DNA of 64,000 bases, taken from contig NZ_VMOA01000008.1 in assembly GCF_020662345.1 (NCBI RefSeq), positions 62,001 to 126,000 on the forward strand, given 5' to 3'. The DNA comes from Methylobacterium sp. W2 (GTDB lineage: Bacteria > Pseudomonadota > Alphaproteobacteria > Rhizobiales > Beijerinckiaceae). The translations under genes were made by a program, and so were the position numbers. Below are positions 1 to 10,358 of this stretch, one piece after another (positions within the stretch are counted from its first letter, which is position 1; each line of letters begins with the position of its first letter). The notes under the pieces were generated by a model. That model was given only the letters and a program-made list of their open reading frames with translations, was not told where the DNA came from and did no database searches.

Positions 1-2557
1 CGCCGGTCGACGTAGCCGCCGGAGGGGTGCCGGCCAGGGAAGTGCTGGCCGTGGCGGTGGGGGTCGTGTCCGGGCTCTCGGACGGCTCGGCCGATGGGGC
101 CGTCGTCGCGGCGATCTGAGGGGCGGACGCGTTCGCTTGCGTACGGCGGGTGTTGATGGCCTGCAGCGCGCCGAGCGCCAGGACGATGGCGGCGAGGCCC
201 AGAAGCAGCGGCTTGCGGCGCTTGTCGAGCTCGGCGCGCAGCCGCGCGCCCCGTCCGGGGATGGGCGTTTCGGCGGCATTGTCGGATGAGGCGCGGCCGC
301 GCATCTCGGGCGAGCGGGCGGCTTCGGCCGCCTCGTTCTGCGCCGCCTGAGCCGCGCGCCGGGCGGCGGCGATGAAGCTCGTCTTGATGTCGCTCTCGGT
401 CGGCGCGGCAGCGTCCGCCGCGGCGTCGGCGGACCGGTCCAGGTTCGGACGCCGGGTGCCGGGCTCGAGCGGCAGGTCCGTGACATGGCCGAGTTCGAAC
501 GACTGCGTCGGAGGGCTGACCCGCAGGGGCTCGGGACGCCGAAGCCCCGCGCCGGTCTGCATCGGCGCACGCTCGTCCAGACGGCCGGTGGCGACCGCGA
601 GGCGCTCGGCGAGGTCATGGGTCGACCTCGAGCGGCTGGTGGAAAGCGGTCCGTCATCCGCCAGGGCGCCGAGCTGCCCGACGAGCTTGTGGAGGGTCGA
701 ATGGACGCCGTCGAGGGTCGCCTGCATCCGCTGCTCGGAGGCGGCCTGCTGCGTGCGCAGGTCGGCGAGGCTGGCCTTGAGCAGTTCGAGTTCCCCGGTA
801 TCGCCGGTGGTGCCGATGCTCCCGGCGACGGCGTTGCGCGCCGCACGCTCGACGGCGGCCTCGATCGGTGCCTCGTCGCGCAGCGCCGAGACCTGCGCCA
901 GAAGATCGGACATCGTCCGCTCAAGGCCGGCGAGGGCCGGGTCGGCGTCCCGCGTGTCGATGCGGCTGGCGAGCGCCAGGACCTGCTTTTCCAGCGCATC
1001 CAGCCCCTCGGCGCGCGGCCCGACGGGGCCGCCCACACGGTCGAGCTTCTCGGCGAGGTCGTGGAGCATGCCGTGGATCGAGGCGAGGTCGCCGCCGGGA
1101 ATAACCGGCCGGCGCAGGGTCTCGCCGAGATCTTCAAGGCGGCCGATCAGGTCGCCGACGGGATTGACGCTGGCCCGCTCGACCTTGTCGGCGAGGGCGT
1201 CGATGCGCACGATGATCGCGTCCGAGTTGCCGCCGCCGCCGGAGGCACCTTCCCGCAGGGCGTCGAGCTTGGCGCCCATCGCCTGGATCTGTTCCTCGAT
1301 CCCTCCCGCCTGCGGGGTCCGCAATCCGGTACGGATCTCTTCGAGCAGGGGCCGCAGCTCGGCCATGTTGGTGCCGTCGCCGCCGACGCCGCCCTGCAGC
1401 TCGGTGATCTGGGCGCTGATGGCCTGGAGGCCCTGCGCGAGGCTCTGGATCCGCTCCGGCCCGGCCAGGGCGGCGATCAAGCGGCGGATTTCGTCGAGTT
1501 CGCGGAACAGGTTGCCGAGTTCGTCGCGGTCGGCGAAGCCCGGCGTGCTGTTGCTGAGCGCGCCGTCGACCTTCGCCGCGAGGCGCTCGACGTCGCTGGC
1601 GACGCGGGCATGGACGTTCTCGGCCACATCGTCGGCGAGACGGGTGACCTGCACGCGGATCAACTCGATGGGGGCCGCGATGGCGGCGAGATCGGCCGGT
1701 TCCTGGGCGCGCTGGACCCCGGTGACGAGGGAGCGCATGGCCTGTTCGAGGGCGCCGACATCGCGACCCGTGGCGAGGCCGCCGATCGATTCGCGCAGGC
1801 GGCTCGTCTCGGCCTGCAATTCGGAAATGGCGGGAGACGGCATCCGGAGAGCGGCACCGCTCGCCTTGCCGTGGGCGGTGGCCCCGTCGGAATCGAGTTC
1901 GCGCTGGCGCTGGCGGATCTCGGCGACGGCGTCGCGGACCTCCGCCTCCGCCGGGCGGCCGCGCCGGCCGATCGGACGCGGGGACGCCAGCTGCTCGCCG
2001 AGCTCCACCATGCGGCGCTCGATCTGGCCCAGGCGTTCGGCCATCTGGGCCGCCGGGGACAGGCCGGCATCGAGAACGGTGCTGATCCGGGCCTCGATCT
2101 CCTCGATCGCCCGGGTCGCCGTCTCCTGCGAGGCCTGCTGGTCCTGACCGATCTTGTGGTCGATCTGGTCGAGGCGCCGCATCATCTCGGCGATCGAGGT
2201 GGTGAACGGCTCGGTCGGATCCGATGCGATGGCCGCGACTTCGGCGGGGGAAGCGACTTCAGTGACGGCAGCGATTTCGGCGGCGGTCTCAGCCTCCGGT
2301 AAGGAGTCGGAAACGACGGTGGTCTCGACGGAGGCGGGTGGCACCGGCGACGTGACCTGCCCCTCCGGGCGGGGCCGGGGCGGATGCTGCGTGGACGAGG
2401 AGATGCGGGAACGGCGCGCCTTGGGCTTCTGATCCGGCGACACGATGGACGCGATCCAGGCCTCCACCGGCACGCCGGCGCGGCGCGCCACGTCGCGCGC
2501 GGCGTCAAGGACTTCCGGATCGAACTCTTCCAGGTTGAGCGTGGCGTTGCGTTTCAT
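1..2557 (-). CDS. PodJ-like coiled-coil, single-TM protein, N-terminal part (cut by window edge)
   Basis: The frame opens at an ATG at 2557 and stays open for about 852 codons to the left edge, so the C-terminus is missing. Residues 1-35 (MKRNATLNLEEFDPEVLDAA, then ARRAGVPVEAW) resemble the start of alphaproteobacterial PodJ/Sel1-repeat polar proteins, where an AARRAGM-type helix is usual. A Pro/Ala/Thr linker follows, then several hundred residues rich in Leu, Glu, Gln, Arg and Ala that look like coiled coil. One hydrophobic segment (LLLGLAAIVLALGALQAI, about 783-802) follows a KRRK stop-transfer motif, and then a Thr/Ser/Pro-rich, probably periplasmic linker. In known family members Sel1 repeats and a peptidoglycan-binding domain come next; they would lie outside the window, so the PodJ-like name is inference. 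Long plus-strand frames here are antisense shadows. Confidence 0.72.
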   Translation of the reverse strand, partial: MKRNATLNLEEFDPEVLDAARDVARRAGVPVEAWIASIVSPDQKPKARRSRISSSTQHPPRPRPEGQVTSPVPPASVETTVVSDSLPEAETAAEIAAVTEVASPAEVAAIASDPTEPFTTSIAEMMRRLDQIDHKIGQDQQASQETATRAIEEIEARISTVLDAGLSPAAQMAERLGQIERRMVELGEQLASPRPIGRRGRPAEAEVRDAVAEIRQRQRELDSDGATAHGKASGAALRMPSPAISELQAETSRLRESIGGLATGRDVGALEQAMRSLVTGVQRAQEPADLAAIAAPIELIRVQVTRLADDVAENVHARVASDVERLAAKVDGALSNSTPGFADRDELGNLFRELDEIRRLIAALAGPERIQSLAQGLQAISAQITELQGGVGGDGTNMAELRPLLEEIRTGLRTPQAGGIEEQIQAMGAKLDALREGASGGGGNSDAIIVRIDALADKVERASVNPVGDLIGRLEDLGETLRRPVIPGGDLASIHGMLHDLAEKLDRVGGPVGPRAEGLDALEKQVLALASRIDTRDADPALAGLERTMSDLLAQVSALRDEAPIEAAVERAARNAVAGSIGTTGDTGELELLKASLADLRTQQAASEQRMQATLDGVHSTLHKLVGQLGALADDGPLSTSRSRSTHDLAERLAVATGRLDERAPMQTGAGLRRPEPLRVSPPTQSFELGHVTDLPLEPGTRRPNLDRSADAAADAAAPTESDIKTSFIAAARRAAQAAQNEAAEAARSPEMRGRASSDNAAETPIPGRGARLRAELDKRRKPLLLGLAAIVLALGALQAINTRRTQANASAPQIAATTAPSAEPSESPDTTPTATASTSLAGTPPAATSTG

Positions 2558-2840
2558 CGTCAAACCCGGGGCAGCGAGGTCCGTGACCCAATCCGACGTG
2601 TGAGTGTGCAACGTGGAGGTGTCGCAGCGGCACCGAAGCGGATCGATTGCCGTCGACATTTGATACTCTTGGTAAACAGCTGGTTAAGCCCTGTGCCAAA
2701 CTGGCCATATCTCCTGACAACGGCCAGGGAAGAGGCCCCCTTTCCCTCCCGAACACGATAGTTTATATATGAACCATCAAGCGCGCCGTGGCCTTTGGGC
2801 CGAATCGAGCATGCGGTGAGACAGCCGGAGGACAGACGAG

Positions 2841-4628
2841 ATGCCGACTTACCGGGCACCGGTGGAGAACGTTCAGTTTCTTCTCGACGACGTCTTCGCC
2901 TTCCACGGCCGCAACAACCTGCGCGGGTTTTCCGATGCGTCGCCCGACCTGATCCAGGCCGTGCTCACCGAGGGCGCCAAGCTCGCCGAAGAGGTGCTCA
3001 CCCCGCTCAACGCCATCGGCGACAGGCAGGGCTGCACCCGGCACGCCGACGGCAGCGTCACCACGCCGGACGGGTTCAAGGCCGGCTACGACGCCTATGC
3101 CGCAGGCGGCTGGATGGGCATCGCCGTGCCGGAGGAATATGGCGGCCAGGGCCTGCCGCACACGATCAACACCGCGATCTCCGAATTCGCGTCCTCGGCC
3201 AATCTGGCGCTGACGATGTATCCGGGCCTGACGCAGGGGGCGATGGCCGCCCTTCTCGTCCACGGCTCGGAAGAGCAGAAGGCGACTTATCTGCCGAAGA
3301 TGGTCGAGGGCGCCTGGACCGGCACCATGAACCTCACCGAGCCCCATTGCGGCACGGATCTTGGGCTCCTTAAGACCAAGGCGGCGCCGAACGGCGACGG
3401 CTCCTACAGCCTCACCGGCACCAAGATCTTCATCTCGGCCGGCGAGCACGACCTGTCGGAGAACATCGTCCATCTCGTCATCGCCCGGATCGAGGGCGCG
3501 CCGGCCGGCACTAAGGGCATCTCCCTGTTCGTGGTGCCGAAGTTCCTCGTGAACGAGGACGGCTCGGTGGGCGAGCGGAACGGCGTCTCCTGCGGTTCCC
3601 TCGAACACAAGATGGGCATCCACGGCAATTCCACCTGCGTCATGAACTATGACGGCGCGACGGGCTGGCTCATCGGCCAGGAGAATCGCGGCCTCAACGC
3701 GATGTTTGTGATGATGAACGAGGCGCGTCTCGCGGTGGGCGTCCAGGGCCTCGCCCAGTCGGAGGTCGCCTACCAGAACGCGGTGGCCTACGCGAAGGAC
3801 CGGCTCCAGGGCCGCTCGCTGACGGGGGCGAAGGCGCCGGACAAGGCCGCCGACCCGATCATCGTCCACCCGGACGTGCGCCGGACCCTCATGGGGATCC
3901 GCGCCTTCAACGAGGCCGCCCGCGCCCTGGTGCTGTGGACCGCGCTGCAGGCCGATATCGGCCACCGCTCCGACGATGCGGCCGAGCGCCAGAAGGCCGA
4001 GGACCACATGGGCCTGATGACCCCGGTGGTGAAGGGCGTGCTCACGGACAAGGGGTTCGACAACGCGGTGGCGGCCCAGCAGCTCTTCGGCGGACACGGC
4101 TACATCGAGGAATGGGGCATGTCGCAATTCGTGCGCGATGCCCGCATCGCCATGATCTACGAGGGCGCCAACGGCATCCAGGCCATGGACCTGATCGGCC
4201 GCAAGTTGCCGAAGGACGGTGGCCGGGCGATGATGGGCTTCCTCGGCGAGGTCCAGAGCTTCATCAAGGACCATTCCGAGGCGGAGGGCATGGCCCCGTT
4301 CACCGCGCCGCTCCAGGCCGGCCTCAACGACCTTCAGGGCGCCACGATGTGGTTCATGCAGAACGCGTTCTCCAAGCCCGACAATGCCGGGGCCGGCGCC
4401 ACCGACTACATGCACCTCCTCGGCCTCGTCGCCATGGGCTACATGTGGGCCCGGATCGCCAAGGCGGCGCTCGCGCGGATCGCCGACGGCCGCCCGCAGG
4501 ACATGGACGACAAGCTCGTCACCGGCCGCTTCTACATGGAGCGGACGTTGCCCGAGACCGCCCTGCGGCTGGCGCGGATCAAGGCCGGGGCCGAGACGAC
4601 CATGGCGCTTCGCGCCGAGGCGTTTTAG
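2841..4628 (+). CDS. acyl-CoA dehydrogenase (FadE/DmdC-type, long form)
   Basis: A 595-residue FAD-dependent acyl-CoA dehydrogenase that would introduce the trans-2 double bond in fatty-acyl-CoA degradation. The order is an extra N-terminal helical segment, the ACAD N-terminal and middle domains (LTEPHCGTDLG near 165), the FAD/active-site C-terminal domain, and a C-terminal extension after about 465. The catalytic base is most likely Glu441 in MIYEGANGIQA, with FGGHGYIEEWGMS just before it. The length and the EGANGIQ signature fit the long family that includes DmdC (3-methylmercaptopropionyl-CoA dehydrogenase), but the substrate cannot be read from sequence. GGAGG at 2827-2831 lies 9 bases before the ATG. 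The downstream thiolase and the later fused hydratase/dehydrogenase complete a beta-oxidation set. Confidence 0.9.
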   Translation: MPTYRAPVENVQFLLDDVFAFHGRNNLRGFSDASPDLIQAVLTEGAKLAEEVLTPLNAIGDRQGCTRHADGSVTTPDGFKAGYDAYAAGGWMGIAVPEEYGGQGLPHTINTAISEFASSANLALTMYPGLTQGAMAALLVHGSEEQKATYLPKMVEGAWTGTMNLTEPHCGTDLGLLKTKAAPNGDGSYSLTGTKIFISAGEHDLSENIVHLVIARIEGAPAGTKGISLFVVPKFLVNEDGSVGERNGVSCGSLEHKMGIHGNSTCVMNYDGATGWLIGQENRGLNAMFVMMNEARLAVGVQGLAQSEVAYQNAVAYAKDRLQGRSLTGAKAPDKAADPIIVHPDVRRTLMGIRAFNEAARALVLWTALQADIGHRSDDAAERQKAEDHMGLMTPVVKGVLTDKGFDNAVAAQQLFGGHGYIEEWGMSQFVRDARIAMIYEGANGIQAMDLIGRKLPKDGGRAMMGFLGEVQSFIKDHSEAEGMAPFTAPLQAGLNDLQGATMWFMQNAFSKPDNAGAGATDYMHLLGLVAMGYMWARIAKAALARIADGRPQDMDDKLVTGRFYMERTLPETALRLARIKAGAETTMALRAEAF

Positions 4629-4656
4629 AGCGGACGACAGACTTTCAGCTCACCAC

Positions 4657-4772
4657 GTCATTCCGGGACGCTCGCAGAGCGAGCCCGGAATCCAGAACCG
4701 CCGACGCGACAAACCTTGGATGTGTTAGCGGATTTGGATTCCGGGCTCCGCTTCGCGGCCCCGGAATGACGG
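4657..4772. repeat. inverted pair of palindromic intergenic repeats
   Basis: Two copies of a roughly 38-base element face each other between the acyl-CoA dehydrogenase and thiolase genes. Copy 1 (about 4657-4695) reads GTCATTCCGGG..CCCGGAATCCAGA. Copy 2 (about 4735-4772) is the reverse complement, GGATTCCGGG..CCCGGAATGAC. Each copy is itself a hairpin (ATTCCGGG/CCCGGAAT arms with a GC-rich loop), and the pair can also fold together. Similar CATTCCGGG..CCCGGAATCC elements are, to my knowledge, scattered in many Hyphomicrobiales genomes. The pair may terminate or modulate transcription between the two genes. Confidence 0.75.
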
Positions 4773-4834
4773 TGAGACCGAGAGTGGACTTTGAAAGCCG
4801 TCGCTCCGCGGGAGCGGACAACAGGGAAGCGCAT

Positions 4835-6043
<1,209 letters not shown>

Positions 6044-6144
6044 TGGGGCGCCGTCCCTCCCAAACCCTTCGGAACGCTGCTAAACGGCGCACTCCCGCCG
6101 CCGATGCCGGCGGCGCAATCATAAACACCGGGAGACACGCCACG

Positions 6145-6633
6145 ATGACACGCCTTCTCGCGACCCTGATGCTGACGACCGCGCTCTGCGCGCCGTTCGC
6201 CGCCCATGCGGACGACGCCGCCGACCGCGTCGCGGTCGCCAAGGATCTGGTTCAGAAGACCCTGATCAAGAACCTCGAAACCGGCTTCACCGGTGCCTTG
6301 GAAAAGACCGTGCAGCCGATGCCCGAGGACAAGGCCGAAGCCATCCGCAAGGAAGTCCGCGCCGAGTTCGACAAGCAGCGCGAAGTGATGATCGAGGGAT
6401 TGTCGAAGGCCTATGCCGAGAAGTTCACCCTCGACGAGCTCAAGCATCTCAGCGGCGTCTACGACGACAAGATCTACCAGAAGTTCCAGGCGATCAATTC
6501 GGACCCGGCCTCGACGGTCACGCTGATCTCGCAGGGTGCCGTCACCAAGATCCTGAACATGCTGGCCATCGCCTCGGCCGGCGACAGGCCGGCAGGCGCG
6601 CCGCCGCTGCCGGGGACGGCACCGGCCAAGTAA
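6145..6633 (+). CDS. DUF2059 family periplasmic protein
   Basis: A 162-residue protein with a clear Sec signal peptide (MTRLLATLMLTTALCAPFAA, cleavage likely after AHA near 22). The mature part is helical and carries the pattern of DUF2059 proteins: an Ala/Lys/Asp-rich first half, then FTLDELKHLSGVYDDKIYQK. Function is unknown in this family, and the sequence does not suggest an enzyme. A Pro/Ala tail (PAGAPPLPGTAPAK) ends it. GGAG lies upstream of the ATG. It follows the thiolase by 101 bases, in which a short GCCGCCG/CGGCGGC hairpin is visible, so it may or may not be cotranscribed. Confidence 0.75.
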   Translation: MTRLLATLMLTTALCAPFAAHADDAADRVAVAKDLVQKTLIKNLETGFTGALEKTVQPMPEDKAEAIRKEVRAEFDKQREVMIEGLSKAYAEKFTLDELKHLSGVYDDKIYQKFQAINSDPASTVTLISQGAVTKILNMLAIASAGDRPAGAPPLPGTAPAK

Positions 6634-6686
6634 GAACCGACTGGGACGTAGAAACTGACCGGGAAAAAATCCACGGAGGATCGACG

Positions 6687-6716
6687 GCAGGGCCGCACCG
6701 CCTGGGGCGGCCCTGC
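6687..6716. terminator. GC-rich hairpin between convergent genes
   Basis: GCAGGGCCGC at 6687-6696 and GCGGCCCTGC at 6707-6716 form a perfect 10-bp stem around a 10-base loop. It lies between the DUF2059 gene and the convergent EAL gene. There is no clear T tract, so a role as a terminator is inferred from position. Confidence 0.5.
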
Positions 6717-6776
6717 ATGGGACTGACGACGCGAACGTGCCGGCACAACGGCGCGGCGGGCGTTCCGGGAGAAGTG

Positions 6777-7565
6777 CTACGACGCCAGGGCGGCGAGGCG
6801 CGGCTCCGGTGCCTCGAATCCGGCGACACGCGGGAGGGCTTCGAGTTGGGGGCGGGCGAAATGGTAGCCTTGGAACAGCGTCGCCCCGAGCCCGCGCAGG
6901 GTCTCGAGTTCGCCCCACGTCTCGACACCTTCGGCGATGACCGCGACGCCGAGCTGGCGCGCGATAGAGATGATCCCCGCCGTGATGATCTGACGGCCCT
7001 TGTCCGTGTCGATGCCGCGCAGAAGCTCCATGTCGATCTTGACGAGGTCGGGACGGAAATTCGCCAGGAGGTTGAGGCCGGCAAAGCCCGCACCGAAATC
7101 GTCCAAAGCCGTGAGGAATCCCTGCTTGCGATACTCGGCGACGATGCGCTTCACATGGTCGATGTCCCGGAACTTCTCGTTCTCGGTGAACTCGAACATG
7201 ATCCGGTCATGGGCGAATCCGGCCCGGCGCGCGGCCTCCAGCGACGAGCGGATGCAGGCCGCCGGCTCGTAGACCGCGTTGGGCATGAAGTTGATGGACA
7301 GCTTGGTCTCGTCGTCCACGGGGAACAGCCGGCCGGCCAATTCAATGGCCCGGACCCGCGCGGCCTGGTCGAAGCGATAGACCGTCTTTTCGGTGACGCG
7401 GTCGAGGATCGAGGCTGCGGATTGGCCTTCGGGGCCGCGCACCAGCGCCTCGTATCCCCATACACGCTGAGCGTCGAGATCGAGGATGGGTTGGAACGCC
7501 ATGGTAAACCTAAAGTCGAGATCGGCGCCGTCGCGGCATCCCTGGCAGACGTTTCGCGCCAACAT
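6777..7565 (-). CDS. single-domain EAL cyclic-di-GMP phosphodiesterase
   Basis: A 262-residue protein that is almost entirely one EAL domain and should hydrolyse c-di-GMP to pGpG in the cytoplasm. Expected active-site elements are present: Glu39 in YEALVRG, Asn in SINFMPNAV, Glu in MFEFTEN, the DDFGAG loop, Lys in LVKIDMELL, Glu in AEGVET, and the terminal FQGYHFARP. There is no GGDEF, PAS or membrane segment, so it is a freestanding phosphodiesterase. The ATG at 7565 is preferred over the one at 7502 because it gives the short Cys-containing leader (CQGCRDGADLDF) often seen before MAFQPI in stand-alone EAL proteins. It is transcribed towards the beta-oxidation genes and away from the fused FadB gene. 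Confidence 0.88.
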   Translation of the reverse strand: MLARNVCQGCRDGADLDFRFTMAFQPILDLDAQRVWGYEALVRGPEGQSAASILDRVTEKTVYRFDQAARVRAIELAGRLFPVDDETKLSINFMPNAVYEPAACIRSSLEAARRAGFAHDRIMFEFTENEKFRDIDHVKRIVAEYRKQGFLTALDDFGAGFAGLNLLANFRPDLVKIDMELLRGIDTDKGRQIITAGIISIARQLGVAVIAEGVETWGELETLRGLGATLFQGYHFARPQLEALPRVAGFEAPEPRLAALAS

Positions 7566-7675
7566 TCGATAAGTTTTCCTGTTCGACCTTTTCGATCCTG
7601 GAATTCATTATCCAGCCCAAATTTTTAAAACGTCTTAATAGCCTCACGCCTCAAGCCGCCCCCAAAGGATCAGAC

Positions 7676-9880
7676 ATGAATCTCACGAACTTCAGCTTCG
7701 AGGTCGATTCCGACGGCATCGCGCTCGCGACCTGGGACATGCCCGGCCGTTCGATGAACGTCTTCACCGAGGGGGTGATGAGCGACCTGCATCAGATCAT
7801 CGACGCCGTGGTGGCCGATCCCGCCGTGAAGGGCTGCGTCATCACCTCGGGCAAGGACAACTTCTCCGGCGGCGCCGACCTCACCATGCTCCAGGGCCTC
7901 GGCCAGGCCTACGACAAGCTGAGAGCTGAGAAGGGCGAGGAGGAGGCCATGCGCCACTTCTTCGAGGAATCGCGCAAGCTCACCCTCGTCTTCCGCAAGC
8001 TCGAGACCTGCGGCAAGCCGTTCGCGGCGGCGGTGAACGGCATCTGCCTCGGCGGCGCCTTCGAGCTCTCGCTCTCCTGTCATCACCGGGTGCTGTCGGA
8101 CGATCCGAAGACCCGCGTCGGCCTGCCCGAGATCAAGGTCGGGCTGTTTCCCGGCGCCGGCGGCACACAGCGCGTCCCCCGCCTGATGCAGACGGGCGAT
8201 GCCCTGCAGATGCTGTTCAAGGGCGAGCAGATCCGCCCGCTCATGGCCAAGAACATGGGCCTCGTCCACGAGGTGGCGGAAAAGGACGAGATCGTCGAGA
8301 AAGCCAAGGCCTGGATCAGGGCCGGCGGCTCGCCCGTGGCCCCCTGGGACGTACCGAAGTTCAAGGCGCCCTCGGGCAAGGTCTATTCGCCCGCCGGCAT
8401 GATGATCTGGCCGCCGGCCAACGCGATCTACCGTCGCGAGACCCACGACAATTATCCGGCGGCCAAGGCCATCCTCGCCTCGGTCTACGAGGGCCTGCAG
8501 CTGCCGATGGATCTCGCGCTGCGGGTCGAGAGCCGGTACTTCGCCAAGATCCTGCGCTCGACGGAGGCGGCGGCGATGATCCGCACGCTGTTCATCTCCA
8601 TGGGCGAGCTCAACAAGGGCGCGCGCCGGCCGAAGGAAATCGCTAAGACCAGCGTGAAGCGGGTGGGCGTTGTCGGCGCCGGCTTCATGGGAGCCGGGGT
8701 CGCCTACGTCACCGCCAATGCCGGGATGGAGGTCGTCCTTCTCGACCAGTCCGCGGAAGCCGCCGAGAAGGGCAAGGCCTACGCCCACAAGCTCGTCACC
8801 GACCAGATCAACAAGGGCCGCGCCAAGACCGCCGACCGCGAGGCGCTGCTCGCCCGCATCACCACCAGCGCCGATTACGCCGACCTGTCATCCTGTGATC
8901 TCGTGATCGAGGCGGTGTTCGAGGATCCGAAGGTGAAGGCCGAGGTCATCGCCAAGGTCGAGGCGGTGATCGGCGAGGACGTGATCTTCGCCTCCAACAC
9001 CTCGACCCTGCCAATCTCGGGCCTCGCCAAGGCTTCCCGGCGCCCCGGCAGTTTCGTGGGCATCCACTTCTTCTCGCCGGTGGAGAAGATGATGCTCGTG
9101 GAGATCATCAAGGGTGAGGAGACCGGGGATGCGGCGCTCGCCACCGCCCTCGACTACGTGCGCGCGATCAAGAAGACGCCCATCGTCGTCAATGACAGCC
9201 GGGGCTTCTTCGCCAACCGCTGCGTCGGCGCCTATCTCTACGAGGGCCACAAGATGCTGATCGAGGGCGTTCCTGCCGCGATGATCGAGAATGCCGGCCG
9301 CCAGGCGGGCATGCCGGTGGGCCCCCTCTCCCTCACCGACGAGGTCGCCGTCGATCTAGCTCTGAAGATCGTCAGGGCCACCGAGGCGCAGCTCGGCGCC
9401 GAGGCGATCGATCCCGCCCAGAAAGCCCTGCTCACCACCCTGGTGGAGGGCGAGGGCCGGCTCGGGCGCAAGAACCGGAAGGGTTTCTACGATTATCCGG
9501 ACGGCGCCTCGAAGAAGCTCTGGCCCGGATTGGCGGAGCTCCAGACGACGCGAATCGACCCCGACGACGTCGATTTCACCGAGCTGAAGCAGCGGCTCCT
9601 GGTGGTCCAGGCGCTGGAGGCCGCCCGCACCGTGGGCGAAGGCGTGATCACCGACCCGCGCGAGGCGGATGTGGGCTCCATCCTCGGCTTCGGCTTCGCC
9701 CCTTTTACCGGCGGCGCCCTGTCCTACATCGACTTCATGGGGGCTAAGGCGTTCGTGGCCCTGGCCCAGGGCCTGGAAGCCAAGCACGGGTCCCGTTTCG
9801 CGGTGCCGGAGAACCTCCTGCGCATGGCGGAGGCCGGCGGCACGTTCTACGGCGACGCCGCGGCCAAGAAGGCGGCGTGA
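7676..9880 (+). CDS. fadJ: 3-hydroxyacyl-CoA dehydrogenase / enoyl-CoA hydratase fusion (FadB/FadJ type)
   Basis: A 734-residue bifunctional enzyme carrying out hydration and NAD-dependent oxidation in beta-oxidation. The N-terminal crotonase domain (about 1-190) has both catalytic glutamates, Glu130 (GGAFELSLSCH) and Glu152 (GLPEIKVGLFPGAGGTQR). The Rossmann domain begins at VGVVGAGFMGAGVAYVTANA (about 327). The dehydrogenase catalytic His464 is in GIHFFSPVEKM. Two C-terminal 3HCDH domains follow. Length and order match FadB/FadJ; FadJ versus FadB cannot be settled from sequence alone. No thiolase subunit gene follows directly; the thiolase at 4835 is the likely partner. A short AT-rich stretch at 7608-7640 is a plausible promoter. 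Confidence 0.93.
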   Translation: MNLTNFSFEVDSDGIALATWDMPGRSMNVFTEGVMSDLHQIIDAVVADPAVKGCVITSGKDNFSGGADLTMLQGLGQAYDKLRAEKGEEEAMRHFFEESRKLTLVFRKLETCGKPFAAAVNGICLGGAFELSLSCHHRVLSDDPKTRVGLPEIKVGLFPGAGGTQRVPRLMQTGDALQMLFKGEQIRPLMAKNMGLVHEVAEKDEIVEKAKAWIRAGGSPVAPWDVPKFKAPSGKVYSPAGMMIWPPANAIYRRETHDNYPAAKAILASVYEGLQLPMDLALRVESRYFAKILRSTEAAAMIRTLFISMGELNKGARRPKEIAKTSVKRVGVVGAGFMGAGVAYVTANAGMEVVLLDQSAEAAEKGKAYAHKLVTDQINKGRAKTADREALLARITTSADYADLSSCDLVIEAVFEDPKVKAEVIAKVEAVIGEDVIFASNTSTLPISGLAKASRRPGSFVGIHFFSPVEKMMLVEIIKGEETGDAALATALDYVRAIKKTPIVVNDSRGFFANRCVGAYLYEGHKMLIEGVPAAMIENAGRQAGMPVGPLSLTDEVAVDLALKIVRATEAQLGAEAIDPAQKALLTTLVEGEGRLGRKNRKGFYDYPDGASKKLWPGLAELQTTRIDPDDVDFTELKQRLLVVQALEAARTVGEGVITDPREADVGSILGFGFAPFTGGALSYIDFMGAKAFVALAQGLEAKHGSRFAVPENLLRMAEAGGTFYGDAAAKKAA

Positions 9881-9941
9881 TCGAACGCCCCGGCCTGGGG
9901 ATCACTCCGGGCCGGGATCACAAGACGGAAGGGAGCGTTCC

Positions 9942-10358
9942 ATGAGCACGATCGAAGCGACCACCGCCGATCAGGTCGGCGCGGATGGAACGCCCCTGCG
10001 GGTCACGGCGACGCCGGCCGCCATCGCCCTGATCGAGGAATTGCGGGCCGAGCACGGGCCGGTGATGTTCCACCAATCGGGCGGGTGCTGCGATGGCTCG
10101 TCGCCCATGTGCTACCCCGTGGGCGATTTCCTCACCGGCGATAGCGACGTCCATCTCGGCCAGGTGGCCGGCGCCGATTTCTGGATCAGCCGCCCGCAAT
10201 TCCAGGTCTGGAAGCACACCCACCTGATCCTCGACGTGGTGCCCGGCCGCGGCGGCATGTTCTCCCTGGAGAACGGCCGCGACAGGCGCTTCCTCATCCG
10301 CTCGCGGATTTTTACGGAGGCGGAGAACACGGCGCTCGAAGGCGCGTGCCGGATCTGA
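9942..10358 (+). CDS. DUF779 family protein
   Basis: A 138-residue protein of the DUF779 family, which is often found next to aldehyde dehydrogenase genes; none is present here. The most striking feature is the Cys cluster HQSGGCCDGSSPMC near residue 48, conserved in this family and suggestive of metal or redox chemistry, though unproven. A second conserved part, DFWISRPQFQVWKHTHLILD, follows. The ATG at 9942 is preceded by GGAAGGGAG. It lies 61 bases after the fused beta-oxidation gene on the same strand and may be cotranscribed with it. No signal peptide or membrane segment is visible. Confidence 0.8.
   Translation: MSTIEATTADQVGADGTPLRVTATPAAIALIEELRAEHGPVMFHQSGGCCDGSSPMCYPVGDFLTGDSDVHLGQVAGADFWISRPQFQVWKHTHLILDVVPGRGGMFSLENGRDRRFLIRSRIFTEAENTALEGACRI

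Noticed and set aside
372..2302. Two long plus-strand frames of about 600 codons
   Set aside because: They are antisense to the minus-strand coiled-coil protein. Their translations are Arg/Ser/Pro- or Gly/Asp-rich without any domain, while the minus frame has a conserved N-terminus and a membrane helix.
3935..4834. 300-codon N-terminal extension of the thiolase frame
   Set aside because: It overlaps the acyl-CoA dehydrogenase gene in another frame and crosses the palindromic repeats. The family N-terminus begins at the ATG at 4835.
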